Shown here: one piece after another, positions 52,579-61,503 of the stretch
How the letters are laid out: each line of letters opens with the position of its first letter
Position numbering within the stretch: position 1 is the first letter of the stretch
Assembly: GCA_028277725.1 (NCBI GenBank)
Contig: JANQFX010000047.1
Span: forward strand, 97,466 to 161,465
DNA length: 64,000 nucleotides
Reading direction: 5' to 3'
From: Thiohalocapsa sp.
Lineage (GTDB): Bacteria; Pseudomonadota; Gammaproteobacteria; Chromatiales; Chromatiaceae
Translations under genes and position numbers: made by a program
The notes under the pieces: generated by a model
Told to the model about the DNA's origin: nothing
The model's input: only the letters and a program-made list of their open reading frames with translations
Databases searched by the model: none

Positions 52579-54057
52579 CTAGGCATCCAAGCCATCGCGC
52601 CAGTGCTGGTCCTCCTTGTCGAACAGCCGGTTGGCCTCGGCGGGTCCCCAGGTACTGGCCTCGTAGGTGTGGATGTAATCGCGCTCGATGGCCCAGAGCT
52701 TCAGCACGGGATCGACCACCCGCCAGGCGTGCAGGACCTCATCCGAGCGCAGGAACAACGAGTGATCACCCTGCAGCACGTCCAGGATCAGCCCCTCGTA
52801 GGCGTCCATCTGGTCGCGCCCGATGCTGCAGGTGCTCGCATCCAGGGTCTCGGTCTGGGTGCGCATCGTCAGCCCCGGCTGTTTCACCAGCAACTCGAAG
52901 CGCATGCATTCGTTGGGCTGGATGTTCAGCAGCAGCCAGTTCGGTTTGAGCTGTTCGATTGGGGTGTCGCTGAAGAGCTGTTGCGGCGGGTGGCGAAAGC
53001 GGATGGCGATGAGTGAGTTGGTGGCGCCGAGCCGCTTGCCGGTGCGCACGTAGAAGGGCACGCCGCGCCAGCGCCAGTTGTCGATGTAGAGCTTGAGCGC
53101 GGCGTAGGTCTCCGTCGTGCTGTGCGGGTCGACGCCCTCCTCTTCCAGATACCCAGGCACACGCTCACCGCCCTGCTCGCCAGCGCGATACTGGGCGCGG
53201 AACGCCTGCGCATGCACGGCCTGACGCGGGACGGGTCGGATGGAGCGCAACACCTTGACCTTCTCGTCGCGCAGCGCCTCGGCGTCCATGCTCGGCGGCG
53301 GCTCCATGGCCACCAGCGTGAGCATCTGCAGGAGGTGGCTCTGGATCATGTCCCGCAGCGCACCGACGCCGTCGTAGAAGCCGGCACGACTGCCGATGCC
53401 ACGGGCCTCGCCGTGGGTGATCTGGACGTGGTCGATGTAATTGCGATTCCAAAGGGGCTCGAGCAGCAGATTGGCGAAGCGGAACACCAGCACGTTCTGC
53501 ACCGTACTCTTGCCCAGGTAATGGTCGATGCGGTAGACCTGGTCCTCATTGAAGTGCCGGCGCAGGTGCTCGTCCAGAATCTCCGCGCTCTCCAGGTCGT
53601 AACCGAAGGGCTTCTCCACCACGAGCCGCGACCACCCATGTTCCGGCCGATGCAGCCCCTGGGTAGCGAGCCGATCGGCGACCTCGCCATAGAAGGCTGG
53701 CGCGATGGCCAGATAGAAGGCCAGGTTGGGCGGAAAGCCCTCCGCCGTGTCCCTCAACCTAGACGCCAGACGCTCGAAGCCGGCGTCTGCTTCCAGATCA
53801 CCCTCCACGAAGACGAGCCGCTCGAGCAGGCGCTCCAGCACCTGGGCATCGGCCCGCTCCCCGAGCTGCTCGCCGAGGGATGTCCGGACCTCGCCACGCC
53901 AGTGTTCGTCGCTCCAATCGCGGCGGCCGAAGCCGATGATGCGCACCGAAGGGGCCAGATGCCCGCCGAGTTCCAGGTGATAGAGCGCCGGCAACAGCTT
54001 GATTTGGGACAGGTTGCCCGTGGCGCCGAAAATGACCAAGGTGCAGGAAGGGTGCAT
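52579..54057 (-). CDS. zwf: Glucose-6-phosphate 1-dehydrogenase
   Basis: First step of the oxidative pentose-phosphate and Entner-Doudoroff pathways. The dinucleotide-binding motif reads [17 protein letters not shown], with Asn where many family members have Asp. The catalytic segment [19 protein letters not shown] is intact, as is [13 protein letters not shown]. The ATG at 54057 gives [16 protein letters not shown]; the upstream frame is not family-like. 492 residues. Divergent from glgA (138 bases between starts). Confidence 0.96.
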   Translation of the reverse strand: MHPSCTLVIFGATGNLSQIKLLPALYHLELGGHLAPSVRIIGFGRRDWSDEHWRGEVRTSLGEQLGERADAQVLERLLERLVFVEGDLEADAGFERLASRLRDTAEGFPPNLAFYLAIAPAFYGEVADRLATQGLHRPEHGWSRLVVEKPFGYDLESAEILDEHLRRHFNEDQVYRIDHYLGKSTVQNVLVFRFANLLLEPLWNRNYIDHVQITHGEARGIGSRAGFYDGVGALRDMIQSHLLQMLTLVAMEPPPSMDAEALRDEKVKVLRSIRPVPRQAVHAQAFRAQYRAGEQGGERVPGYLEEEGVDPHSTTETYAALKLYIDNWRWRGVPFYVRTGKRLGATNSLIAIRFRHPPQQLFSDTPIEQLKPNWLLLNIQPNECMRFELLVKQPGLTMRTQTETLDASTCSIGRDQMDAYEGLILDVLQGDHSLFLRSDEVLHAWRVVDPVLKLWAIERDYIHTYEASTWGPAEANRLFDKEDQHWRDGLDA

Positions 54058-54194
54058 GCGATGTCTCCGCGGGATCAACTCTGTCGTGTGTTTGTCCGAG
54101 ATTGTGCTAGCTTCATCCAAACGGAACAGGTGACTGACCGCATGACACGGCAGCACACCGCCGCATCGGCCCGCCTGATTTTGCGTTTTCAGCC

Positions 54195-55721
54195 ATGCAG
54201 TACAACGACCAAGCCAACGACGCACCATTGCCCAGCTACCGAATCCTGGTCGCGAGCAGCGAGGCCCACCCCCTGGTGAAGACCGGCGGACTGGGTGACG
54301 TCGCCTCCAGCCTACCCTACGCCCTCCGCGACCTCGGTCACGACGCCCGGCTGATCCTGCCCGCCTACCCCGGCGCCAAGAAGCTCATCCGCGAGATGCG
54401 CCTGGTCACGGAGCTGCGCATGCCCGGCGCCATCGGTCCGGTGCAAGTGCTGAGCGGCCTGCTACCGGACCGCGACCTCCCGCTCTACCTGGTGGACGCC
54501 CCCGCCTATTTCTGTCGCGAGGGCAATCCCTACACCGACGTCAGCGGCCGCGACTGGGGTGACAATCCGGAGCGTTTCCTGCTCTTCTCACGCGTCATCG
54601 CCCTACTGGCCATGGGCCTGCCGACCCTCGACTGGCGCCCGGACGTGCTGCACTGCAACGACTGGCAGACAGGCCTCGCCCCTGCACTGATACGCGACCT
54701 GCCCGAGCGGCCGACGACGGTCTTCACCATCCACAACCTGGCCTATCAGGGGTTGTTCGACCGCGGCACCTTCGACCGACTGGGCCTGCCGGGGGCACTC
54801 TGGTCGCTGAGCGGCATTGAGTTCCACCATCGCATGTCCTTCATCAAGGGCGGCATCGTCTTCTCGGACCGCGTCAACACGGTCAGCCCGCGCTACGCCG
54901 GGGAGGTGCGCACCCAGCGCTTCGGCTGCGGTCTGGACGGCCTGCTGCGACAGCTAGGCGGACGCTTCAGCGGCATCCTCAACGGCATCGACTACGACAC
55001 CTGGAATCCGGCGACCGACCTCGCCCTACCCCAGAACTACGACGCCGAGCACGTGCACCTCAAGGCCGAAAACAAGCTGGAGCTGCAGACCCTGTTCCAC
55101 CTGCCCCGGGACGAGCAGGTGTTCGTGCTCGGCTACGTCGGCCGACTGGTCGAGCAGAAGGGCGTCGATCTCATCATCGACATCCTCCCGCGGCTGTTGG
55201 AGACGGGCCGGGTGCAGCTGGTGATGCAGGGCTCCGGCGAACGCGGACTGGAGCAGGCGCTGGAGGCTGCCGCCAGCGCCCATTCGGATCGGGTGAGTGT
55301 GTACGTCGGCTACGACGAGGCGCGCGCGCACCTGATCGAGGCCGGCAGCGACGCCTTCCTGATGCCCTCGCGCTTCGAGCCCTGCGGCCTCAACCAGATG
55401 TACAGCCTGCGCTACGGCACCGTGCCCGTCGTGCACAAGACCGGCGGGCTCGCGGACACCGTGATCGATGCCGACGACGGCGCCCTGGCCGACGGCACGG
55501 CCAACGGCTTCCTGTTCGACGACCCCACCGCCGACGCACTCTGGTGGGCCCTGGAGCGGACCCTGCGCATGCACCGCGAACGCCCGGATCAATGGCGCCA
55601 GATCATCCTTTCGGGCATGCGCGCCGACCTCAGCTGGCAGGCCAGCGCGCGCCGCTACATCGGCTTCTACGGCGAGGCCATCGCGTCGCACGAGGGCTTG
55701 TCCGCGGCGGTGGGCGCCTGA
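54195..55721 (+). CDS. glgA: Glycogen synthase
   Basis: ADP-glucose-dependent starch/glycogen synthase (GT5), 508 residues. The N-terminal [20 protein letters not shown] motif binds ADP-glucose; the second domain has [20 protein letters not shown] and the catalytic-Glu segment [22 protein letters not shown]-terminal Lys-Thr-Gly-Gly-Leu repeat ([12 protein letters not shown]) is present as usual. With zwf it suggests carbohydrate storage and use; polyglucan storage is common in purple sulfur bacteria. Confidence 0.96.
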   Translation: MQYNDQANDAPLPSYRILVASSEAHPLVKTGGLGDVASSLPYALRDLGHDARLILPAYPGAKKLIREMRLVTELRMPGAIGPVQVLSGLLPDRDLPLYLVDAPAYFCREGNPYTDVSGRDWGDNPERFLLFSRVIALLAMGLPTLDWRPDVLHCNDWQTGLAPALIRDLPERPTTVFTIHNLAYQGLFDRGTFDRLGLPGALWSLSGIEFHHRMSFIKGGIVFSDRVNTVSPRYAGEVRTQRFGCGLDGLLRQLGGRFSGILNGIDYDTWNPATDLALPQNYDAEHVHLKAENKLELQTLFHLPRDEQVFVLGYVGRLVEQKGVDLIIDILPRLLETGRVQLVMQGSGERGLEQALEAAASAHSDRVSVYVGYDEARAHLIEAGSDAFLMPSRFEPCGLNQMYSLRYGTVPVVHKTGGLADTVIDADDGALADGTANGFLFDDPTADALWWALERTLRMHRERPDQWRQIILSGMRADLSWQASARRYIGFYGEAIASHEGLSAAVGA

Positions 55722-55742
55722 AGCGGCTCTCGCCAGGCCGCT
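55722..55742 (+). terminator. Possible terminator after glgA
   Basis: Six-base-pair stem AGCGGC/GCCGCT with a nine-base loop directly after the glgA stop, followed by the pyrimidine-rich CTTCCCGTTTCTC rather than pure T. Confidence 0.3.
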
Positions 55743-56042
55743 CTTCCCGTTTCTCTCGTGAACACGCCACGCGGCTGTGCCCGTCGGCGCTCTGCGATAA
55801 CGGCCGATCAAGTCGGGATAGGTCTGGCCGGGCCGGAACATTGGGGCCAGCCTGCCGGCGCCGAACGCCATTGGCGTGTCGCCTCAATCCCCCTTGCGAG
55901 GCTCGCCGAACGGCACGGGTTGCGCGATACTGCCCAAGGCGCCGGAGCAAGGCAGCCGGCGCGGGTCTTTGATGATTTGGCGGCCGAGTATTGAGTACTT
56001 GCTGCACCCGGCGCCTCGGTCACATCGGCTTTGGGAGCATTC
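55722..56042. other. Gene-free stretch between glgA and the lipoprotein
   Basis: About 320 bases. Apart from the glgA hairpin it holds no gene I can support. It must contain the lipoprotein promoter, but the GATACT at about 55927 has no matching -35 box. The bases from about 55970 to the start are less GC-rich. Confidence 0.4.
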
Positions 56043-56543
56043 ATGAGCACGATCCGCGCGAAGACCGCCGCCCTCGGCACCGCCGCCCTGGCGCTGTCCC
56101 TGCAAGGTTGTCTGTCCATCCCTGTCAATCTGCGCACCGATCCCGCCGGCGCCACCGTCCTCGCGAACGGCAAGGTCATCGGAACCACGCCCATGCAGAT
56201 CACCGTGGACGATCACTTTCCGCACCGGCGCAAGGGGCTCGACTGGCACCGGGACGGCACGCTGACGCTGCAACGGCCCGGCTGTACGCCCAAGACCATG
56301 GACATCGACAACGACACCCTGAAGCGCAGTCTCACCGTCGACCTCGACTGCCGTCCGGATGCGCCGTCCGTGGTCGCACCCGCCACCGTCGGTGGAGTCA
56401 CGGCCGTGCGAACGGGCACCGCGATGGAATCGAACGGCACCGCGGCGCAGCGCCTGAAGGAGTTGGAGAACCTGCGCGGCCAGAACCTGATCACGGCCGA
56501 GGAGTACCGCTCCATCCGCAAGCGCATCCTGGATCAGCTCTGA
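56043..56543 (+). CDS. PEGA/SHOCT-domain lipoprotein
   Basis: Signal peptide with lipobox ALSLQGC (Cys at about residue 23), so an envelope lipoprotein. The mature N-terminal part (IPVNLRTDPAGATVLANGKV, then GTTPMQI) is a PEGA-type beta domain. The C-terminal 33 residues (AAQRLKELENLRGQNLITAE, then EEYRSIRKRILDQL) form a SHOCT helix pair, an oligomerisation module. 166 residues. A TTG 12 bases upstream is an alternative start. Function unknown. Confidence 0.85.
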   Translation: MSTIRAKTAALGTAALALSLQGCLSIPVNLRTDPAGATVLANGKVIGTTPMQITVDDHFPHRRKGLDWHRDGTLTLQRPGCTPKTMDIDNDTLKRSLTVDLDCRPDAPSVVAPATVGGVTAVRTGTAMESNGTAAQRLKELENLRGQNLITAEEYRSIRKRILDQL

Positions 56544-56654
56544 GCCACCAGCGGCTTGTCCCGTTCGCCGGCTGCTGGAGCGCCCCAGCGGGGATCCACC
56601 GACCGGCCTGAGCTCGCGCAGGGCCGAACGCAATCGCGGTACCTGCAGCGCCGC

Positions 56655-57764
56655 CTAAGGCGCGAAAATCAGCATCACATAGGCCAGAAACAGGATCAGG
56701 TGCACCATGCCCTGGAGCAGGTAGGTCCGTGAGGCGCTGAAGGTGATCACGGATACGACCAGCGTCAGCAATAACAGCACCAGATCCGCGTTCTGCAGTC
56801 CGAGTTCGACCTGGGCACCGGTCACCAGGCTGACGGTGAGCACGGCAGGCACCGTGAGCCCGATGGTGGCGAGCGCAGAGCCGAGGAAGATGTTCACCGA
56901 ACGCTGGAGGCGATTCCTGAGCGCGGCCTCGATACCGCCGATGCCCTCCGGCGTCAACACCAGCGCGGCGACGATGAAGCCGCCCAGGGCAGCCGGTAGG
57001 CCCAACGTCTCGGTGCCGTACTCGATGGGCACCGCGATCTTCTTGGCCAACAGCACCACCGGCAGCATGTAGGCCAGCAGCAGCACGGCGTGATACGGTA
57101 GGGAGCCGAGCGCCAGTGCGCCATGTGTGTCGTCGTCGGCCGTATCGCGGAGCGTGAAGTAACCGGTGTGGCGCACGGTCTGGATGGTCAGAAAGGTGCC
57201 GTAGAGCGCCAGGGTCATGACCACCAGGAACGCCGCCTGGAAGCCCGACAGGCTCGGCTCCGCCGTACTGATGGTGTAATCCGGCAGCACCAGCGCCAGC
57301 ACCGCCAGCGGCACGATCACCGACAGATAGGCGTTGGCACCCTGGAGGTTGTACTGCTGCTCGCGGTAGCGCAGCGCACCCACCAGCAGCGACAGCCCCA
57401 CCAAGCCGTTCAGCACGATCATGACCACCGCGAACATGGTGTCCCGCGCAAGCCCCGGATTGTTGCCGCCGTGGAGCATCAGGGTGGCGATCATCATCAC
57501 CTCGATGGTGATGACCGAGAGGGTCAGGATCAGTGTGCCATAGGGCTCGCCGAGCTTCTCCGCCAGACACTCGGCGTGGTGGACCACGCGGATTGCCGAC
57601 CACAGGATCACACAGAACAGCCAGCCGAACATCAGCCCCAGCCAGACGGCGTTGCTCAGATCCGCGAGCCAGCCCTTGCCGAACAGCAGGAATAGCACCG
57701 TCGTCGCGATGATGGGCAACAACGGCCACTCCGCCAGGAGCATCGGGCGCGGTTGATTGGACAT
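56655..57764 (-). CDS. Cation/proton antiporter, ChaA-type
   Basis: Calcium/cation exchanger with ten or eleven membrane helices. The two inverted-repeat signature segments are TLILTLSVITIEVMMIATLM (with the acidic Glu) and LTPEGIGGIEAALRNRLQRS, matching the alpha repeats of the CaCA family; the second contains the paired acidic residues. The ATG at 57764 gives 369 residues, the usual length of ChaA. Substrate (Ca2+, Na+ or K+) cannot be told. Confidence 0.88.
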   Translation of the reverse strand: MSNQPRPMLLAEWPLLPIIATTVLFLLFGKGWLADLSNAVWLGLMFGWLFCVILWSAIRVVHHAECLAEKLGEPYGTLILTLSVITIEVMMIATLMLHGGNNPGLARDTMFAVVMIVLNGLVGLSLLVGALRYREQQYNLQGANAYLSVIVPLAVLALVLPDYTISTAEPSLSGFQAAFLVVMTLALYGTFLTIQTVRHTGYFTLRDTADDDTHGALALGSLPYHAVLLLAYMLPVVLLAKKIAVPIEYGTETLGLPAALGGFIVAALVLTPEGIGGIEAALRNRLQRSVNIFLGSALATIGLTVPAVLTVSLVTGAQVELGLQNADLVLLLLTLVVSVITFSASRTYLLQGMVHLILFLAYVMLIFAP

Positions 57765-57872
57765 GGCACGCGATCCTATTCGATGTCTCGGTGGAGTGGT
57801 TGCCCCGGCGTCCGGCATGGTCGTTCGGCCCAGTCGACCCGTGTATGGGGTCGTCAGGATCGGGCGACGGAC

Positions 57873-58430
57873 TCAGCGTCGGTCGACGGGCAACCCCCGG
57901 CTGCTGAACGAGAGGCCGCCGTTGCCGATCATGATGGCCTCGATTATCGGTCGATTGACGGTCTCCTCCGCCGACCATTCCACCAGGAAGTTGGCGCCAG
58001 AGCCGCCGCTCGCGTCCTGTTGTTCGATCCGGTAGGACTGAGTCTGCATGGGCGCGAGCGTCAGCAGCTCGTCTGCAAACTCCCGCAGCACCTCGCCCGC
58101 GCCGTCGAAGTAACGCACGCGGTCGATACGCAGGGCGTGCTCGGGGTCCGTGTTGCGCACGCTGAGCGTGGTGGCCAGCAGTACCGGCTCGCCTGCGCCG
58201 GTGTAGATGTGCGAATAGGCCGGCACATAGACGGCGCGGCCCTTGGCGACGACCGCCACCGGGAGCGCACCCGCCATGCCGTCGGCGATGCGCTCGTCCA
58301 ACTCCTCGAGGTGATTGGCGATGACGATGACCAGGCCAACCAACACGATCGCAAAGACCGCACCGATGGAGGACGTGATCAGTTCGCGTCGGGACTCTGG
58401 CCGACGCCCGTTGTCGTTTGCACTCGGCAT
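57873..58430 (-). CDS. DUF3124-like membrane-anchored protein
   Basis: 185 residues with one N-terminal membrane helix (about 19-39, SSIGAVFAIVLVGLVIVIAN) and an exported beta-rich domain. The segment VYVPAYSHIYTGAGEPVLLA and the later ATTLSVRNTDPEHALRIDRV are the DUF3124 signature as I remember it, and NFLVEWSAEE occurs near the end. Role unknown. It lies 108 bases upstream of the antiporter on the same strand, possibly an operon. Confidence 0.72.
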   Translation of the reverse strand: MPSANDNGRRPESRRELITSSIGAVFAIVLVGLVIVIANHLEELDERIADGMAGALPVAVVAKGRAVYVPAYSHIYTGAGEPVLLATTLSVRNTDPEHALRIDRVRYFDGAGEVLREFADELLTLAPMQTQSYRIEQQDASGGSGANFLVEWSAEETVNRPIIEAIMIGNGGLSFSSRGLPVDRR

Positions 58431-58516
58431 GGTTGAATCTCCCGGATGAGAAGCGGGGCGATGGCAGACCCTGCGAGCTAGCGGGCGCATCCGTTCGCCA
58501 AGGCCAAGCGCCGGAG

Positions 58517-59005
58517 CTAGTCGCGGAGTCTGGGCGCGGTCTTCTTCTTGGCAGTCTTCTTGGCAGTTCTCCGAGCGACGGTCTTCTTAGCCGTCGAGGC
58601 CTTGGCTGCCGCCTTCTTGGTTGTCGCCTTTTTCGCGGTAGTCTTCTTCGCCGTCTTCTTTGCTGTCGCCTTCTTGGCCGCCGCCTTCTTCGTGGCGGTC
58701 TTCTTGGCAGGCTGCTGCTCCACCGTCGCCGCATTGCTCGCGACCACTTCGCTGCGGGTCGACGCCCCAGCAGTGTGTTGGCTTGGGACCTCCGACTGGG
58801 CACTCGTCGACGTCGTCGCTGTAGGCATCGGCGTGGTGGTCGACCGAGGGTCGGTGGCGGGCGGGACTGGCGGTTGCCCCCCAGGCGCTCCCTTCGCCTC
58901 CGACGACGGTGCCTCGGCTGCCGCAGTATCCGTCGGTGGAGACAACTTCGTCTTGGTGGCCGCCTCGTACAGCGCCTCGAAGATACCCTTGAAAATCCTG
59001 AACAT
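58517..59005 (-). CDS. Lysine/alanine-rich histone H1-like protein
   Basis: 162 residues. The N-terminal 20 residues (MFRIFKGIFEALYEAATKTK) form an amphipathic helix; residues 20-95 are a proline/serine/threonine-rich linker; residues 97-162 are almost wholly Lys, Ala and Thr in KK-T-A-KKA units, like the C-terminus of eukaryotic histone H1 and of AlgP or HctB-type bacterial proteins. It would bind DNA or RNA non-specifically. The ATG at 59005 is preferred. Repeats in the coding DNA are expected to vary between strains. Confidence 0.85.
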   Translation of the reverse strand: MFRIFKGIFEALYEAATKTKLSPPTDTAAAEAPSSEAKGAPGGQPPVPPATDPRSTTTPMPTATTSTSAQSEVPSQHTAGASTRSEVVASNAATVEQQPAKKTATKKAAAKKATAKKTAKKTTAKKATTKKAAAKASTAKKTVARRTAKKTAKKKTAPRLRD

Positions 59006-59625
59006 ACCTACCCCGCCTAGCAGCCGATACGGCGACACGTATCCGACACATCTCGCAAATGAGCGTGCCATTCGCAGCGCCGTGCCCGTGGCGCCGATTG
59101 GTCCGGCGCGATGCTACCATCCCGGCCGACAGCTTGCCCCAAGGCTTGCCGGACGCTTGCCGCAAAAGGTGGCGCGCATGAGATTGCGAATTCTGGACGC
59201 AGTTCACAGTTCACTCCCGCCATCCATCGCATACTAAAGACCTGTGGTTGCATCGGGGGGCCATTGCTGCGGGCTTGGGCTCGGGACCCGGCCCGTCGGT
59301 CCCGACAGACGTCCCAACCAATCCGACAAAAATGGCTTCACTTCGAGAACACTTAGGGTCTAGGATTTAGTCGTAGGGCCGCGGTGCCTCTGACACGCGG
59401 TCACACGAGTTTTCGACTCCGCCGTCACCGCCGCGCCGCGTCCGGCATCGCGGCACCGCTTCCGGAACGCGTCGCGGACGGCGGAGTAGTCAGTCCCTAG
59501 CTGTGCGTCCTTTGGCGGCCTTCTGGCCGCTTTTTTTTGCCCGCGCTCGCCTCTTCCGCCCGGGAGGCGCCCCGGTTGGAGGCGTTCCGCTAGACCAACT
59601 CGGCCATCCGGGCCTGGCAGGCGCC
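59006..59625. other. 620-base gene-free region with structured RNA potential
   Basis: No coding frame here looks real. The region contains an eight-base-pair hairpin at 59281-59305 (TCGGGACC/GGTCCCGA), complementary blocks near 59437-59480 (CGTCCG with CGGACG) and a perfect terminator at 59515-59538 on the plus strand. A CATACT box near 59230 could be a -10 element. Because all flanking genes are on the minus strand, the terminator points to a plus-strand RNA of up to about 300 bases. Confidence 0.5.
59515..59538 (+). terminator. Strong Rho-independent terminator on the plus strand
   Basis: Perfect six-base-pair stem GCGGCC/GGCCGC, four-base loop TTCT and eight consecutive T. The nearest plus-strand gene upstream ends 3 kb away at 56543 with four minus-strand genes between, so it does not belong to any annotated gene. 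Confidence 0.85.
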
Positions 59626-61251
59626 TCAGCCACCAGGCGTGGCCGGGGCCTGCACCACCGTCCCCGACCCCCGCTCTCCCCACTGGGAGGCGCAGACGTG
59701 CTGAGCCAGACCTGAGCCGGCCTCCGCATACAGGTTGAACACCTGGTGCACCCCCGCCGAGCGCAGTCGCTCTTCGTCGTCATCGAACTTGGCGATTGCG
59801 CCGATGGTCCCGGTGAACCCGAACTTGCGTAAGTGCTCGGCCGCGAAGATGTTCTCCGAGGCCTGGGGCATGGCGAGCAACACCAGTTTGATGTGGCCGT
59901 CGTTCAGTTTCAGCCGCTGCCAGAAATCCGCATCGGTGGCCGAGCCCTGCACCACATTGCATCCAGCCGCCTCGTGCATCGCCACCGCGTCGGGGTCCGC
60001 ATCGACCCCGACAGGCCGCAGCCCCTTATCCCGAACCAGGGTGTCGTAGGCACCGCGCCCCACCCGCCCCATACCGACGATCATGGCATCCGCAACGCCA
60101 GGATCGATCTCACGCTCCACGGGCAGCCGCAGCGCGCGCTCCTGGCGCCTCAGCCGGCGGCTAAATAGCTCGTAGAGGGCATGCGACTGGGCATTGAGCG
60201 GCGAGGCGATCACGAAAGACAGCGCCAACGTGATGGCGATGATGGCCAGCCAGTCCGGCGGCAACCAGCCATTGCTCGCGGCCACGGCCGCGACGATCAG
60301 CCCGAACTCACTGTAGTTGAACAGCGCCAGAGTGCCGAGCAGCGCCGTGCGCGCCCGCAGACGGAAGCCGAGCAACAACTGCTCGAACAGAAAACCCTTG
60401 GCGAGCAGCGCCACCAGCAGCAGCGCCACCACCGGCACCATGTCCAGACTGGGTACCGCAGACAGGCCGATGCTCAGGAAGAAGCCCACCAGGAACAGGT
60501 CCTTCAGCCCCAGCAACGCCTTGGCGAGCTCACCGGACTTCGCATGCGGCGCGATCAACACCCCGAGCAACAAGGCGCCGAGGTCGCCCTTGACCTTGAA
60601 CAGCTCGAACAACTCCGCACCGCCGATGCCAAGGGTCAGCCCGAACAAAAGCAACAGCTCCCCGTGACCGGCTCGATCGAGCAGCCAGCCCAGCACCGGG
60701 CGCGCAAACAACACCGCCAGCAACAACACGGACCAGGGCGTGGGCACCTTGCCCGCCGAGAAAGCCAGGAACAGCACTGCAGCCAGGTCCTGCATGATCA
60801 GGATGCCGATGGCAACGGTGCCGTAGAGCGAGCCCATCTCGCCCTTGTCCTCCAACACCTTGACGGCAAACACGGTGCTGGAGAAACTCAGCGCGAAGGC
60901 CAGCACCAGCGCCGGACGCACGTCCATGGTGTCCAGGTGCGGCAACCCGAGTGCACCGAAGCTGAGCAGCAGCGGCACGAGCAGCACCACACTGGCCACC
61001 ATGTGCAACGAGGCAACGCCCCAGACGTGCGGTGCCTTGAGGCTGTTCAGCTTCAGCTTGAGGCCGATGGTGAACAACAGCAGCGTGACACCGAGCTCCG
61101 AGAGCTTCCCGATCAGCGGCGTCTCCTGGAATCCGAAGCCGTGCAACGCGAAGCCGGCCACCAGATAGCCCACGAGCGGCGGTAACCCGACCAAGCGCGC
61201 GAGCACGCCGGCGGCGAACGCAATGGCGATGAGGAGGACGGCGTCGAACAT
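59626..61251 (-). CDS. Kef-type K+/H+ antiporter (CPA2 family)
   Basis: 541 residues. Twelve or so membrane helices make the Na+/H+ exchanger domain (about 1-375), with GLPPLVGYLVAGFALHG, LFTIGLKLKLNSLK and the ion-path segment LALSFSSTVFAVKVLEDKGE typical of KefB/KefC. A cytosolic TrkA-N (RCK) domain follows (about 405-520) with IVGMGRVGRGAYDTL and VVQGSATDADFW. The C-terminus is short and lacks a TrkA-C domain. Usually a potassium efflux system; gating by glutathione adducts cannot be judged. Confidence 0.92.
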   Translation of the reverse strand: MFDAVLLIAIAFAAGVLARLVGLPPLVGYLVAGFALHGFGFQETPLIGKLSELGVTLLLFTIGLKLKLNSLKAPHVWGVASLHMVASVVLLVPLLLSFGALGLPHLDTMDVRPALVLAFALSFSSTVFAVKVLEDKGEMGSLYGTVAIGILIMQDLAAVLFLAFSAGKVPTPWSVLLLAVLFARPVLGWLLDRAGHGELLLLFGLTLGIGGAELFELFKVKGDLGALLLGVLIAPHAKSGELAKALLGLKDLFLVGFFLSIGLSAVPSLDMVPVVALLLVALLAKGFLFEQLLLGFRLRARTALLGTLALFNYSEFGLIVAAVAASNGWLPPDWLAIIAITLALSFVIASPLNAQSHALYELFSRRLRRQERALRLPVEREIDPGVADAMIVGMGRVGRGAYDTLVRDKGLRPVGVDADPDAVAMHEAAGCNVVQGSATDADFWQRLKLNDGHIKLVLLAMPQASENIFAAEHLRKFGFTGTIGAIAKFDDDEERLRSAGVHQVFNLYAEAGSGLAQHVCASQWGERGSGTVVQAPATPGG

Positions 61252-61503
61252 CTGCTTGTCTGCGAGCCCTGTTGGAGAAGCGACCGGTCGGCGCTACCCG
61301 GTCGATCGGCGGGGACTGCCCGCTCCAGCGTCGGTGATCGAATGCTAACCGCTGAGTTGACCTGAAGCACGACCCGTGCCGGTCGGACCGCCCCTCGGCA
61401 GGCATGACCAGATCGTTACGATATACTCGGCGAGCACGAGGTCCTGTACTGGACAACGTCCACCCAGCCCCCTGAAAAGCCCCCAACGATCCAAGGTTCA
61501 ACC

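Noticed and set aside
56491..58803. 770-codon arginine- and proline-rich frame on the minus strand
   Set aside because: It runs out of frame through two well-supported genes (ChaA-type antiporter and DUF3124 protein); composition is typical of a shifted frame.
59560..59615. tRNA-like 5' half on the minus strand (GGATGGCCGAGTTGGTCTAG segment)
   Set aside because: It resembles a D-arm of a class II tRNA, but no anticodon stem of five pairs, no T-loop and no matching acceptor end follow. At most a remnant; not called.
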